Origin: Planctomycetaceae bacterium
GTDB taxonomy: Bacteria > Planctomycetota > Planctomycetia > Pirellulales > Pirellulaceae
NCBI GenBank assembly: GCA_024642765.1
Contig: JAHEAM010000002.1
Span: 1-34,615, forward strand
Reading direction: 5' to 3'
Length of the DNA stretch: 34,615 nt
The notes under the pieces were generated by a model that saw only the letters and a program-made list of their open reading frames with translations, was not told where the DNA came from and ran no database searches. The position numbers were made by a program, and so were the translations under genes. Positions 18,386 through 28,414 of this stretch are shown piece by piece (the first letter of the stretch is position 1; the number at the start of each line of letters is the position of its first letter).

Positions 18386-18669
18386 AATTTTCAGCAATAC
18401 CTCTCGGAACGTACTGCTGCAGCAAAAAACGCAAATGCATTCGCACTGAAAAGCGGTTAAGATGTTGTTTTTGGTGCCAAGGGGCTCGTCTAAAATTTTG
18501 TTTGGAATCGCAGCTGCAGGGCGAGTCACGCAGGATTGCTGTTCCGAACAGGACGTTCCATTGGTAACCAAATATCTAAAAAAGTTCTTAGCTTAGGCGA
18601 ACTGCATATTCGTCATTGAAGACTTGGCACTAACGAGTCATTTGTCCGAAAGGCAAGGAAAAGTCATAA

Positions 18670-21417
18670 ATGAACCGAAAATATTCCGTCCGAATTTTCA
18701 CAGTAGCTCTCATTGCTTTTTATGCAGGATTTGTGGCAGCACAAGAGCAAGTTGAAACTGCTCCCAACGATCAAGACCTTGTTGGTCGCACGCGCGCCGA
18801 TGCGATCGTTACACCCGTCAATCAAATCTTGACACCTGCAGGTCGCCAAGTAGAGTTGTCGCGACTTCGGCCGCAAGCTTTGGCACTGTCGCCTGACGGA
18901 AGACGGCTTGTTGTTTCTGGCAAGACCAATGAGTTACTCTCGGTCGATCCAGTTTCTGGCGAAATCCTGCAACGCATTGACTTGCCAGATGATGCCGTTC
19001 ATGAACCGCCGACTGATCCTGCGTCAACCAATATTTTGAAACCAGACAAGAGTGGACAAGCGAGCTTCCTGGGTCTGGTCTTTTCCAACGATGGTAGCAA
19101 GCTGTACATGAGCAACGTTAATGGATCGATCAAGGTCTTCGACATTGATTCGGAAAGTAATATTACTCCCTCGTTTACCATTCCGTTGCCAAAAGCAAAT
19201 GCTCCACGGCGAGCAGCAGAGGTTCCCGCGGGATTGGCAATCAGCCAGGATAATCAGCGTTTGTTTGTCTGCGGAAATCTCTCGAACAAGCTCTTGGAAA
19301 TTGATCTGGTGAAAGGCACAGTGCTGCGTGAGTTTGCGGTCGGTGCCTTGCCCTACGATGTTGTCTTGCTCGATGGCATGGCGTTCGTAAGCAATTGGGG
19401 TGGGCGTCAACCGAGCGACGACGACCTGACTGGCCCAGCGGGGCGCGGCACCGAAGTTCGCGTCGATCCCGTCAGCCATATTGCTAACGAAGGCTCCGTG
19501 TCCGTCATCGATTTGCAAACCGGTGAACCGAAGGCTGAGATCTTGGTGGGACGGCATGCCTGTGATCTTGCCATTTCTCCCGATCGTCGCCACGTCATTT
19601 GCGCGAACGCGGGCAGTGATAATCTTTCCGTAATTGACGTGGCCAGTTTGCAGGTCAGCGACACCATTTGGACACGAGTTTCTCCCTCAGACTTGCTCGG
19701 CGCAAGTCCCAACGCAATTTGTTTCAACCAGGCTGGCGATCGACTTTACGTGGCAAATGGTTCTCAGAATGCTGTTGGCGTCATTGCACTCGATCTCGAC
19801 GAGCGCGGCGACTCGCGATTGATGGGTATGATTCCCGTCGGCTGGTATCCGGGTGCCTTGGTGATCGATGGTTCCCGCAATGCTTTGTACGTGGCGAACA
19901 TCAAAGGCCTTCCCGAAACGCCTCGAAAGCAGGGCGACGGTGTCGAAGGGTTTAACACCCACCATTATCATGGCACACTTTCGTTGTTTCCCCTTCCGGA
20001 CGAAAAACAACTTGCAGAATACAGCGATCAAGCGGCATTGAATTTACGGCGGCAAGCAATCGAAAACGCATTCTTGCCACCGCGAGCCGATGCCCCGCAG
20101 CGTCCCGTGCCAGAGCGAATCGGTGAGCCAAGTCCTATCAAACACGTCGTCTATGTCATCAAGGAAAATCGAACTTACGATCAAGTCTTCGGGGCACTAG
20201 CAAACGGTCGGGGTCACGCCGATCTTTGTATTTTCGGGCGCGACATCACTCCCAACCAACACAAGCTCGTCGACGAATTTCACCTTCTCGACAACACGTA
20301 TTGTGCCGGCATTCTCAGCGCTGACGGACACAACTGGTCAACAACCGCGATGAGTACCGACTACATGGAAAAAAGTTTCGCGGGATTCCCGCGCAGCTAC
20401 CCCGATGGTATGGGTATCGATGAGGCCGACGCAATGGCTTACTCGACAGCGGGATTCATTTGGGACAACGCCCGAAAGCACAATATTTCGATTCGCAATT
20501 ACGGCGAATTCATGATGCCCAAGGTCCGTTGGCGCGACCCGGAGCGCAAGGGACAACCCGACTACATGGCCTGTTACAAAACGTGGAAGGGTGAAAACAA
20601 GGACGTGATCTTCGAGAGCGAACCTGCTGTCGAATCGATCCGAGAATTTTCACCGAAAGGATACGTTGGTTGGGAGATGTCAGTTCCTGATCAATTCCGC
20701 GCCGATTTTGTGATCAAAGAGCTCAAGGAATTCGAACAACGTGGCGAATACCCTCAATTGGTAATTATTTGCCTGCCGAACGACCACACGAGCGGCACAA
20801 GTCGTGGATGTCCGACACCCGCTTCATGCATGGCAGACAACGACCTGGCCTTTGGACGCATTGTCGAGGCACTCAGCCATTCAAAGTTTTGGCCCGAGAT
20901 GGCGATCTTTTGCATTGAAGACGATCCGCAAGCAGGCTGGGACCACATCAGTGGGTATCGCACTACCGCATATTGTGCGAGTCCGTACGCGGTCCGCGGT
21001 GGCAAGACTGTCAGCACACTATACAACACGACCAGCGTGTTGCGTACGATTGAACAAATCTTGGGCTTGCCGCCAATGAATCAATTTGACGCGAGTGCGA
21101 CGCCAATGTTCGATTGCTTCACCCAAACACCAGATCTTACTCCCTTTGAGTCCGTTGCGACCAACGTTCCACTCGATAAGCTCAACCCAAGTCCCGCGTC
21201 GATCCGTGATCCCGTCCTTCGAGAAGATGCCCTTGTATCTGCTACTTTGAACTTTGTTCAAATTGACGCGGCTCCGGAGGACACGCTCAACCAAATCCTC
21301 TGGCGCAGTCAACGCGGTTCATCGATCCCTTATCCCACTTGGGCTACGGTTCCTGATGAAGACGGTGAGACAGAAGACGAAACGATACAGGAGCACCCAC
21401 CAACGAAGGGACCGTGA
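18670..21417 (+). CDS. Secreted YVTN/YncE-like beta-propeller fused to a phosphoesterase (alkaline phosphatase/phospholipase C superfamily) domain
   Basis: Signal peptide-like N-terminus; propeller repeats (LALSPDGRRLVVSGKTNELLSVDPVSGEIL, DLAISPDRRHVICANAGSDNLSVIDVAS); phosphoesterase start HVVYVIKENRTYDQVFGAL; late FCIEDDPQAGWDHISGYRT. Confidence 0.88.
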   Translation: MNRKYSVRIFTVALIAFYAGFVAAQEQVETAPNDQDLVGRTRADAIVTPVNQILTPAGRQVELSRLRPQALALSPDGRRLVVSGKTNELLSVDPVSGEILQRIDLPDDAVHEPPTDPASTNILKPDKSGQASFLGLVFSNDGSKLYMSNVNGSIKVFDIDSESNITPSFTIPLPKANAPRRAAEVPAGLAISQDNQRLFVCGNLSNKLLEIDLVKGTVLREFAVGALPYDVVLLDGMAFVSNWGGRQPSDDDLTGPAGRGTEVRVDPVSHIANEGSVSVIDLQTGEPKAEILVGRHACDLAISPDRRHVICANAGSDNLSVIDVASLQVSDTIWTRVSPSDLLGASPNAICFNQAGDRLYVANGSQNAVGVIALDLDERGDSRLMGMIPVGWYPGALVIDGSRNALYVANIKGLPETPRKQGDGVEGFNTHHYHGTLSLFPLPDEKQLAEYSDQAALNLRRQAIENAFLPPRADAPQRPVPERIGEPSPIKHVVYVIKENRTYDQVFGALANGRGHADLCIFGRDITPNQHKLVDEFHLLDNTYCAGILSADGHNWSTTAMSTDYMEKSFAGFPRSYPDGMGIDEADAMAYSTAGFIWDNARKHNISIRNYGEFMMPKVRWRDPERKGQPDYMACYKTWKGENKDVIFESEPAVESIREFSPKGYVGWEMSVPDQFRADFVIKELKEFEQRGEYPQLVIICLPNDHTSGTSRGCPTPASCMADNDLAFGRIVEALSHSKFWPEMAIFCIEDDPQAGWDHISGYRTTAYCASPYAVRGGKTVSTLYNTTSVLRTIEQILGLPPMNQFDASATPMFDCFTQTPDLTPFESVATNVPLDKLNPSPASIRDPVLREDALVSATLNFVQIDAAPEDTLNQILWRSQRGSSIPYPTWATVPDEDGETEDETIQEHPPTKGP

Positions 21418-21497
21418 CGCCCATTTGGCATTCGCGATTCCCGTAGTACCCTTTCCAGCACTTGCCGATCGTCAAACGATTTTGTTAGAGTGTCGCG

Positions 21498-22493
21498 ATG
21501 GAAAACTCAGAAATACCAACCGAATGTAGTAAATCGTGCCCGCCCCATGGTGCCGTTCCCGAATTGGATTTACCGCGCGAGCGTCGACAATCGCGGCCTT
21601 GGGAAAAAACAGATCTTGAAGGGCGATTGAATGCGAATTCCGATTCCAGTGCGCCAATCATGGTGCGCATTCCGCGGCGCTGGGATCGTTTCATTCGATT
21701 GGTTGGCGAAGCGAATGTTCGCAAACTTTTAAATGTACGCGTTGCGGTTTTTGGACTGGGTGGAGTGGGCAGCTATGCCGTCGAGGCATTGGCGCGATCG
21801 GCGGTTGGCTACTTTACACTCGTTGACTTTGATGATGTTTGTGTGACCAATGTGAATCGGCAACTACAAGCGTTTCCTGGAACAGTGGGACAACCCAAGG
21901 TCCATCTGTTGGCCGAACGAGTGCGGGCAATCAACCCCGACGCAACCGTTGATGCCATCCAAGCCTTCTTCGATCCCACGACAGCGGATGCTTTGCTCAC
22001 ACCGCGTCCAGATTTTGTTATCGACGCGATCGACAACGTGACAGCCAAGATCCATTTGGTGGCAACTTGTTTGCGAAACAACATTCCAGTTGTCAGCGTC
22101 ACAGGTTCAGGTGCACGATTGGATCCAACTCAAGTTCGAGTCGTCGACTTGAGTGAAACTCGTTACGATCCGCTGGCTAAAGTTCTCCGAAAAGAGCTTT
22201 CAAAGCAAGGCTTCGACGTTACCAAACATGTGGGCCTGCCCGTTGTATTCTCGGAGGAAGAAGTTCGCGAACCGATTGCACCGAGTTGGGACAACGAGGG
22301 TTTTCGATGCATTTGCCCACACGCCGAAGACTCGCCGCACGCTTGCGAAAAACGCCGGGTGATCTACGGCACCGCCGCGTTTGTGACTGCAGCCTTCGGA
22401 ATGGCCGCAACATCGATTGCAATCCGGAAATTGACGGAGCGACTGCCGATGGAAACGACTACTCAAGGCATTCCAGTAGACGTCCACAAATGA
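21498..22493 (+). CDS. tcdA: ThiF/E1-like enzyme, TcdA/CsdL-type tRNA threonylcarbamoyladenosine dehydratase
   Basis: RWDRFIRLVGEANVRKLLNVRVAVFGLGGVGSYAVEALARSAVGYFTLVDFDDVCVTNVNRQLQA; DFVIDAIDNVTAKIHLVATC. The conserved part begins at the internal ATG 21660 (MVRIPRRWDRF), so the first 54 aa may be a misplaced start. Confidence 0.88.
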   Translation: MENSEIPTECSKSCPPHGAVPELDLPRERRQSRPWEKTDLEGRLNANSDSSAPIMVRIPRRWDRFIRLVGEANVRKLLNVRVAVFGLGGVGSYAVEALARSAVGYFTLVDFDDVCVTNVNRQLQAFPGTVGQPKVHLLAERVRAINPDATVDAIQAFFDPTTADALLTPRPDFVIDAIDNVTAKIHLVATCLRNNIPVVSVTGSGARLDPTQVRVVDLSETRYDPLAKVLRKELSKQGFDVTKHVGLPVVFSEEEVREPIAPSWDNEGFRCICPHAEDSPHACEKRRVIYGTAAFVTAAFGMAATSIAIRKLTERLPMETTTQGIPVDVHK

Positions 22494-22550
22494 GAATACG
22501 CTAGTTAAACATTGATGTTCAAAGCAACATTCGACGCAGTAGAAGTTTGA

Positions 22551-23184
22551 CAGACTGCGTGGGGTAGTTGCGGTCTGAAAGCAATCCGCCGCGAGATGTG
22601 CAATACCGACTGTATTAGTGGACAACTAATTCCCTGCAACTACAGTTACAAAGAATTCAGAATCGCGCGTTCGAACGCCGGGCAGTTGGATTCAAATGCT
22701 TTGCATCTTTGGCCGAGGGCAGGTTTCATCATGATTGCTCTGCCGAATCAGGACGGTTCCTTTCGCGGTACGCTATTTCTGCCAAAAAATGAGAAGATGA
22801 GCTTTTCCTCGCCTGTTGACCCAGCTGTCACAATGAAGTTTCTGTATGATCATTTTCCGGATGAAGAACTGGCATATTGCAAAATAGCGAACGACTTGAT
22901 GACGAATCCTGAGGGAACTCTGGGTACCGTCAGGTGTGATCGTTGGCATTTGGGACGAAGCGTTTTGATTGACGACCTGTCACGCAATGCTTCCGTTCAC
23001 GGGGCAGGGGGTCAATTCGGCTTTTGAAGATTGCCGTGAATTGATGACCTGTATAGAAGAATTTGCGACCGACTAGTCCACTGTGTTTTCCGAACTCACG
23101 CTTCGCCGTAAACCGATCGCCGACGAAATTGCGAACGCCGGCATGTTGTTAGGACCCTTTCTCTTGAATTTTGCCGCCAGTTAG
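22551..23184 (+). pseudogene. Degraded kynurenine 3-monooxygenase, C-terminal part
   Basis: Frame 1: GSCGLKAIRREM...SYKEFRIARSNAGQLDSNALHLWPRAGFIMIALPNQDGSFRGTLFLP...DHFPDEE...NPEGTLGTVRCDRWHLGRSVLIDD. A frameshift near 22975-22980 leads to CHAMLPFTGQGVNSAFEDCRELMTCIEEFATD, TAG at 23074, then in-frame VFSELTLRRKPIADEIANAGMLLG...LNFAAS to TAG at 23182. Resembles KMO motifs (YKEL, NALHIWPRG.FMMIALPN.DGSF, GDAAHA.VPFFGQGMN..FEDC, RKP.ADAIADLA). The N-terminal FAD-binding part was not found. Confidence 0.8.
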
Positions 23185-23190
23185 CGTCCT

Positions 23191-24396
23191 CTACTTGTCA
23201 ACGACGCGTAAAACATCGTTTCGCTTGAGAACCATGGGTGATGCGTTCTCACCGAACTCCAGGTGGCAATCGAACCAAACGCCAAGAGATGTTTCGGCAG
23301 GGAATTCAAACTCGCCGGTAACAATGTTGCCTTCACGCGAAATCTTGGTGGCTTCAACGGGCCCAATTTGCATCCAAGTTGGTGGGCCAACCGGTAGCTT
23401 TCGTCGTGTTGCATTCTCGGGAGTGAGTTCGAATTCAATTCTGTGGATCGAGCCAGACGTTACCGTTCCTGGACGAACCGTTTTTATGATGGCTTTGTGG
23501 CGCTCGCCAGCCTGTGTGTTGTCAACAACTAAGCCGGTCGACTTGCGACGCAACCCAGGGTTGTTTGACGTTTCAACGAGACCAGCATAGCCGCCGATAA
23601 TGTACGGGAATCTGCCGGGTGTGACATGATAGTGATAGCCCCGCGCATCGTCACGATGACCATTGCAGCCGTCGAGTGCTTGGTGCCCCGTCAAGTCCTT
23701 GGCCATCGTTCCATCTGCCTCGTAAGGACCATAAACTGGAAAGCCATCAAAAGCAAAGCCGATTACCGGCGAATGCTGATTGCCGTCGTCCTTGTATGGT
23801 GACTTCACACAGGTCGGATATTTGTGGTAGTGGTAAACGCCCGTTTGTTGTGGGTGACCACAACAAGAATCAAGCCAGACTTCGGTGTAGCCCTCGACAG
23901 CATTCATGCCTTCTATTTCGAAGGGATTGAAGAAGACCACGCCATTCATGGCCGTACCGATCGGGCCCATTGGTAATCGTGTAACCTCATCGGCCAAAAT
24001 GGGCTCAAGCGGCAAGCGAAAGGTAAACTGCTGCACGCGAATGGAATTGGGATTATCGCTGTTGGGAAAGATCGCGGTTGGGTGATTCGGGTAGCCCTGG
24101 CTCTCCATGATCAGGAATTTTTCGTCGTGACGCAGCCTGATATTATCGATGCCGTCTTCATTTGAGTCTTGTGTATGATAGGAAAACAAATCGACGAGTC
24201 GGTCACCGTCTTGGTAGTAATAGATCGGCGTATCGCCTTTCTTCAAAAACCACTTTCCACTGAGCGGTTCTAGAGCGTCTTTTTCTACAGGTGTTTCGGT
24301 AGCAGGCGCAGCTTGTTCTTGCCGACTGGCCAACAGCGGTTGCGCAGCCAATGTAAAAAATATAATCGTCAACAAAGTGAAAGTGCTCTTACGCAT
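23191..24396 (-). CDS. Secreted YHYH-domain protein
   Basis: Track ORF extends to 24552, overlapping the upstream gene; MRKSTFTLLTIIFFTLAAQPLLA at 24396 is a signal-peptide start. VYHYHKYPTCV; GFAFDGFPVYGPYEADG; HRDDARGYHYHVTPGRFPYIIGGYAG. Confidence 0.85.
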   Translation of the reverse strand: MRKSTFTLLTIIFFTLAAQPLLASRQEQAAPATETPVEKDALEPLSGKWFLKKGDTPIYYYQDGDRLVDLFSYHTQDSNEDGIDNIRLRHDEKFLIMESQGYPNHPTAIFPNSDNPNSIRVQQFTFRLPLEPILADEVTRLPMGPIGTAMNGVVFFNPFEIEGMNAVEGYTEVWLDSCCGHPQQTGVYHYHKYPTCVKSPYKDDGNQHSPVIGFAFDGFPVYGPYEADGTMAKDLTGHQALDGCNGHRDDARGYHYHVTPGRFPYIIGGYAGLVETSNNPGLRRKSTGLVVDNTQAGERHKAIIKTVRPGTVTSGSIHRIEFELTPENATRRKLPVGPPTWMQIGPVEATKISREGNIVTGEFEFPAETSLGVWFDCHLEFGENASPMVLKRNDVLRVVDK

Positions 24397-24415
24397 TGTG
24401 GATTGCTCGCTTGAG

Positions 24416-25870
24416 TTAGTTGTTTGAATTCGTTTCTTGCACCACTGTTGGGTCGGCAATGCAGTAGAGAAACTTGTCGGATCGCAGGAATATTTGCCCG
24501 TTATCAACGGCGGGGGTTGCATTGAATACACTTGTGTCAGATTCGATAACATTTTGAGCGACGATTTTCATTTCGTCGGACGGCTCGATGACGATCACGC
24601 CACTGGTTCGTGTTTGAAAATAGAGGTGTCCATTTACGGCGATCGGCGACGCATAGATCGGATGTCCACTGTTGAGTTTGGGAACGCGATCACGGTGAAT
24701 CAATTCTCCGTTCTTTGCATCGCTGCAGTAATACATGCCTTTATCGTCAATCCAATAGTGTTTTCCGTCGAGCAATACGGGCGTTGCGACGTAGGATGAA
24801 TTGCGGCTGGACCAGAGAATATTGGAATGGGTGATATCACCCGTTCCGCCCGCTGTAAGCGCGACGCTCCCAGACGAACGGTACCCTCCGAACGCATAGA
24901 CTGTGGTTCCATCGACCACAACGCTTGGTGATAGGTTGCCGGTTAGTGACGTTTCTGCATACCAAGTTAACTTGCCGGTCTGGGGATTGATTCCCCAGAT
25001 TTCTCCCGGGACTGCGAGCACAAGATCATCGCGCGATTGATCGACGTGGACAATCGCTGGCGTACCATAACAAAGTTCCAGGCTGGCGGCTGGTGCGTCC
25101 CAGGCGACTTCGCCAGTCGATTTTTTGAGTGCGAAAATGGTTTTTCCTTCTTCGGCAGCATTCACAATAACGAGGTCGCCGTACAACGTCAAACTCGCGG
25201 CCGAACCCCAACGTCGATTGCTTGACTCCTTGCCAACCGAAACGCGCCAGAGTTCTTTGCCCTCGAAGTCAAAGGCGAGAACTCCGGACTTGCCGAAAAA
25301 CACGAACACAAGTTCGTCGTCAACAACAGGTGAGTTCGTGGCATAGCCATGTTCTGGTACGCCCATTCCCGAGTAGGCATCTTCGCTGGCGTCGTTTTCA
25401 ATTTCACGCGACCAAAGGATTGTCCCGTTCTGTCGATCAACGCAGCTCAAATGTCGTACCAAGTCGGCGGCACTGTCGGACCTATTGTCCGGTTCGCCGT
25501 AACCCGAATACGAAGTGACAAATACAAATCGATCCGTAAGAACAGGGCTAGAGGCGCCGGCTCCCGGTAGCTTTGTCTTCCAAGACAAATTTTTTGAATC
25601 GCTCCATTCGGTTGGGATGTTTTTTTCGTTACTAATGCCCGTTCCGTTTGGGCCGCGAAATCGCGACCAGGGCAGGGGGGAAGGATCCTGAGCGGTAGTC
25701 TCAAGATTGGCATCCACAGGCGTCGCCTTCGCCGCCGAATTCAAAACCATGTTGCTAGGCGAACCATCGTCCATAGGAGGACGGCCTCCGGTTCGTTGGC
25801 TAAAAACAAATCCACCAGCCGCCACCACGCACGCGACGCCAACAAACACAACGATCCAGACTCGAGTCAT
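24416..25870 (-). CDS. Membrane-anchored PQQ-type beta-propeller repeat protein
   Basis: MTRVWIVVFVGVACVVAAGGFVF anchor; WSRFRGPNGTGISNEKNIPTEWSDSKNLSWKTKLPGAGASSPVLTDRFVFVTSYSG; repeated blade motifs. Alternative start 25891. Confidence 0.88.
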   Translation of the reverse strand: MTRVWIVVFVGVACVVAAGGFVFSQRTGGRPPMDDGSPSNMVLNSAAKATPVDANLETTAQDPSPLPWSRFRGPNGTGISNEKNIPTEWSDSKNLSWKTKLPGAGASSPVLTDRFVFVTSYSGYGEPDNRSDSAADLVRHLSCVDRQNGTILWSREIENDASEDAYSGMGVPEHGYATNSPVVDDELVFVFFGKSGVLAFDFEGKELWRVSVGKESSNRRWGSAASLTLYGDLVIVNAAEEGKTIFALKKSTGEVAWDAPAASLELCYGTPAIVHVDQSRDDLVLAVPGEIWGINPQTGKLTWYAETSLTGNLSPSVVVDGTTVYAFGGYRSSGSVALTAGGTGDITHSNILWSSRNSSYVATPVLLDGKHYWIDDKGMYYCSDAKNGELIHRDRVPKLNSGHPIYASPIAVNGHLYFQTRTSGVIVIEPSDEMKIVAQNVIESDTSVFNATPAVDNGQIFLRSDKFLYCIADPTVVQETNSNN

Positions 25871-26112
25871 TCGATAGTTTTCCCGATTCAAAACGCGTTC
25901 GCCCGAAACTCAGTTAATAGTTTAGCGTGGAACCCTGAAGATAACGTTAAGCCAATTGTGCCGAGTCGCTCCAACGAAAATTCGCATTAGAAGGGCAATG
26001 CCGACTTGAAACGCTTTGTTTTTCCGCCTGCGACGTCGACTATAATTACCAATTCGACCTGAATGATTTTTGCGAGTGCACAAGCGCGAGTTTTTTTGAA
26101 TGGAGATCGCAA

Positions 26113-27390
26113 ATGTCGAGATTGCTTATTTCGATGTTGTTGCTGGCGTTCCTCTCGACGTTGTTAACCTACGGTTATTCTCAAGAGCCAGCGTCCCCAA
26201 CAACGTTTTCTGATGCGGAAAAGGAGTTCCTTGCGATATGCGACGAAATGGATGCCGCCGCAATGGAATTCTGGGAGAGGTACAGCGCAATCGAAAAAAT
26301 TGGCGACCAAGTCCAATACCAAAGGGACCATGATCCCTATACGAACTACGTTGAACAGCTGTTGGATTTCGAATCTCGAAATCGAGGCAAGGATGTCGGC
26401 CTATTGGCATTACGCACAGTGGTGACTTCGGCTGCAGGCGGAGGTATACCAGAAAACGCGCGAGAACTCGGCAGGCGGAAGTTGTTGGAGGTATTGCCAG
26501 CGTATGCCAACAATGAACTTTTGCCGTATGTCATTCTCTATTTCCCGTGCGGTAATGTTGACATGGAAATCGAATCTTGCTTGCGAAACATTATCGCGGC
26601 CCCAAACGCAAGCCCAGGAAATCGAGACTATGCAAAGTACTCTTTGGCGGAATGGTTCCTCTACATGCGCGATACCCGTGAATTTCGCATTGAACGAAAG
26701 AAAGAATTAGATGCTGGAGCTGAGCCACGCTATACAGTCGAGCCAGAATCCAACGTCCATCAGCTTGAAAATGGAATGCCAACTGATCGAATTGAATCAA
26801 TCGAGTTGGAAGCAGCGAATCTGCTCAAGGGTTTAGTTGAATCGAAGTCTGAATTTCAAATCCCAAACGTCAAGGGCGTCGACGAAAACTGGAAAATACT
26901 GCAGGTGGACAAAAGCAGTCACGCGCAACGACCAACGCTGGCAAAAAAAGCAGCAGGCTTGCTTTTTAACGAAATAAATCTTCGAGTGGGGCGAAACGCT
27001 CCCGCTCTTGAAATCGAACTGGTGAATGGCAAGAAGTGGTCACTGGCTGAGCAACGCGGCAAACCCGTTATCATCCAATTTTCGTTCAAAGGATGTGGAC
27101 CCTGCGCAGCAATGTACCCCGATCTTCGCGAACTCAAGGAAGAATACGGTGAACGCCTAACGATTCTTAGTATTATGGCTGACAGCGATGTCATGGTCAC
27201 GCTTGATGCCGTCGAATCGAGCGAGTTAACATGGGACGTGGCCTGGGATGGTGAAAAAGGCCCTTTGGCAACTCAGTGGTCCGTGCGTGGATTTCCAACG
27301 ATTTATGTTGTCGGTCCTGACGGCCTCATCGCGGCGGTTGGCCTGAGGGATAAGGAACTTCGTAAGAAGATCGCCGAACTTGAAAAGTGA
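26113..27390 (+). CDS. Secreted TlpA/thioredoxin-like protein with a long N-terminal region
   Basis: Signal-like N-terminus; C-terminal GRNAPALEIELVNGKKWSLAEQRGKPVIIQFSFKGCGPCAAMYPDLRELKEEYGERL...WSVRGFPTIYVVGPDG with CGPC active site. Confidence 0.88.
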   Translation: MSRLLISMLLLAFLSTLLTYGYSQEPASPTTFSDAEKEFLAICDEMDAAAMEFWERYSAIEKIGDQVQYQRDHDPYTNYVEQLLDFESRNRGKDVGLLALRTVVTSAAGGGIPENARELGRRKLLEVLPAYANNELLPYVILYFPCGNVDMEIESCLRNIIAAPNASPGNRDYAKYSLAEWFLYMRDTREFRIERKKELDAGAEPRYTVEPESNVHQLENGMPTDRIESIELEAANLLKGLVESKSEFQIPNVKGVDENWKILQVDKSSHAQRPTLAKKAAGLLFNEINLRVGRNAPALEIELVNGKKWSLAEQRGKPVIIQFSFKGCGPCAAMYPDLRELKEEYGERLTILSIMADSDVMVTLDAVESSELTWDVAWDGEKGPLATQWSVRGFPTIYVVGPDGLIAAVGLRDKELRKKIAELEK

Positions 27391-27558
27391 TCGCAGTACC
27401 TGCAATTTTAATGATCGATTGCTAAGTTTTTTCGACTGTAACACAATTCTTAATGGTTGCTTCAGGTAGCATTCGGTATGCTTTGTAAACCGATATGAAG
27501 TCCGGCGTTTGCCGGCGAGTATTTTGCGACAAAGACATTTGCAAAGGATGAACAGGTA

Positions 27559-28254
27559 ATGAAACGATTTAAATGGCTAGTTTTTGGTTCTGCAATTTTA
27601 TTAGTTTCGTCGGCGCAGGCTCAACCGCCGCAAGGCGAAGAGGGGCCACCCCACGGTCCGCCGCCGAAGAATCCGATTATGGAAGTTCTTGACGCCGATC
27701 ATGATCACGTCATTTCGGCAGAAGAAATCGCTGCGGCCGTCGCAGCACTCAATTCGTTAGATGCCAACAAAGATGGCCAACTAACCGAAGACGAATTTCG
27801 ACCTGAGTTTGGAGGACCCCCTCCGCGAGACGGCCAACCAGGCGAACGAATCGGCGGTCCTCGACAGCGCAATTCTCAAGAACGCAATCCACCATCACGT
27901 GATCGCAGTGCGAACGAAAGCGGCCGGCCACCAGCAGGCAGAGGTGGTCCACCAAACGGTCCACCGGGCCCAGGCGGTGAACGACCTGACGGCCCACCAC
28001 CGCGCGACCCAGAGCGATTTGTTGATCACGTTTTTGAGTTCGATGCTAATAACGATGGCATGTTGAGCCGTGATGAATTAACCAGGTTCGCAGAGCAGAT
28101 GCCTGGGCCTGGCATGGGGCCGGGAGGTCCCGGTGGACAGGGACGCGCCGGTCAGGGGCCGGGTGGTCCAGGCGGGCGACCAGGGCGACCCGTGGGCGGT
28201 GGGGGTGAAGATCAACCACGACCCACGCGACCCCAACGACCCTCCGACAAGTAA
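27559..28254 (+). CDS. Secreted EF-hand protein with a Pro/Gly-rich linker and tail
   Basis: Signal peptide; three EF-hand loops DADHDHVISAEE, DANKDGQLTEDE, DANNDGMLSRDE; low-complexity PPRDGQPGERIGGPRQ / GPGGPGGQGRAGQGPGGPGGRPGRP. Confidence 0.88.
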   Translation: MKRFKWLVFGSAILLVSSAQAQPPQGEEGPPHGPPPKNPIMEVLDADHDHVISAEEIAAAVAALNSLDANKDGQLTEDEFRPEFGGPPPRDGQPGERIGGPRQRNSQERNPPSRDRSANESGRPPAGRGGPPNGPPGPGGERPDGPPPRDPERFVDHVFEFDANNDGMLSRDELTRFAEQMPGPGMGPGGPGGQGRAGQGPGGPGGRPGRPVGGGGEDQPRPTRPQRPSDK

Positions 28255-28285
28255 ACAAATCATCGCGTGCTTGATAGAATTTCCG

Positions 28286-28327
28286 AAACGCGAGTGCATG
28301 TCACTGAAGTGTTCTCGCGTTTTCTTT
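28286..28327 (+). terminator. Rho-independent terminator after the EF-hand gene
   Basis: AAACGCGAG-(tgcatgtCACTgaAGTGtt)-CTCGCGTTTTCTTT: perfect 9-bp arms, inner CACT/AGTG stem, T-rich tail. Confidence 0.75.
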
Positions 28328-28414
28328 CCACCAGCCTTTTGCGAAACGGAATGGCGGCGTCCTTTCTCAGCAGTCCTACTGTCAATTTGTTTGACCTAAA
28401 ATAGATGAGAGCTT

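Noticed and set aside
18386-18669. Possible Pho box upstream of the phosphoesterase gene
   Set aside because: Only isolated TTAG/TTAAG words, without 11-bp phasing.
21498-22493. Possible MoeB/ThiF sulfur-carrier adenylyltransferase
   Set aside because: The RWDRFIRLVGE...start and lack of an obvious MoaD/ThiS partner or rhodanese domain fit TcdA/CsdL better.
27820-28240. Apparent tandem repeat in the EF-hand gene
   Set aside because: Pro/Gly-rich low-complexity coding sequence rather than a regular repeat array; no CRISPR-like spacing.
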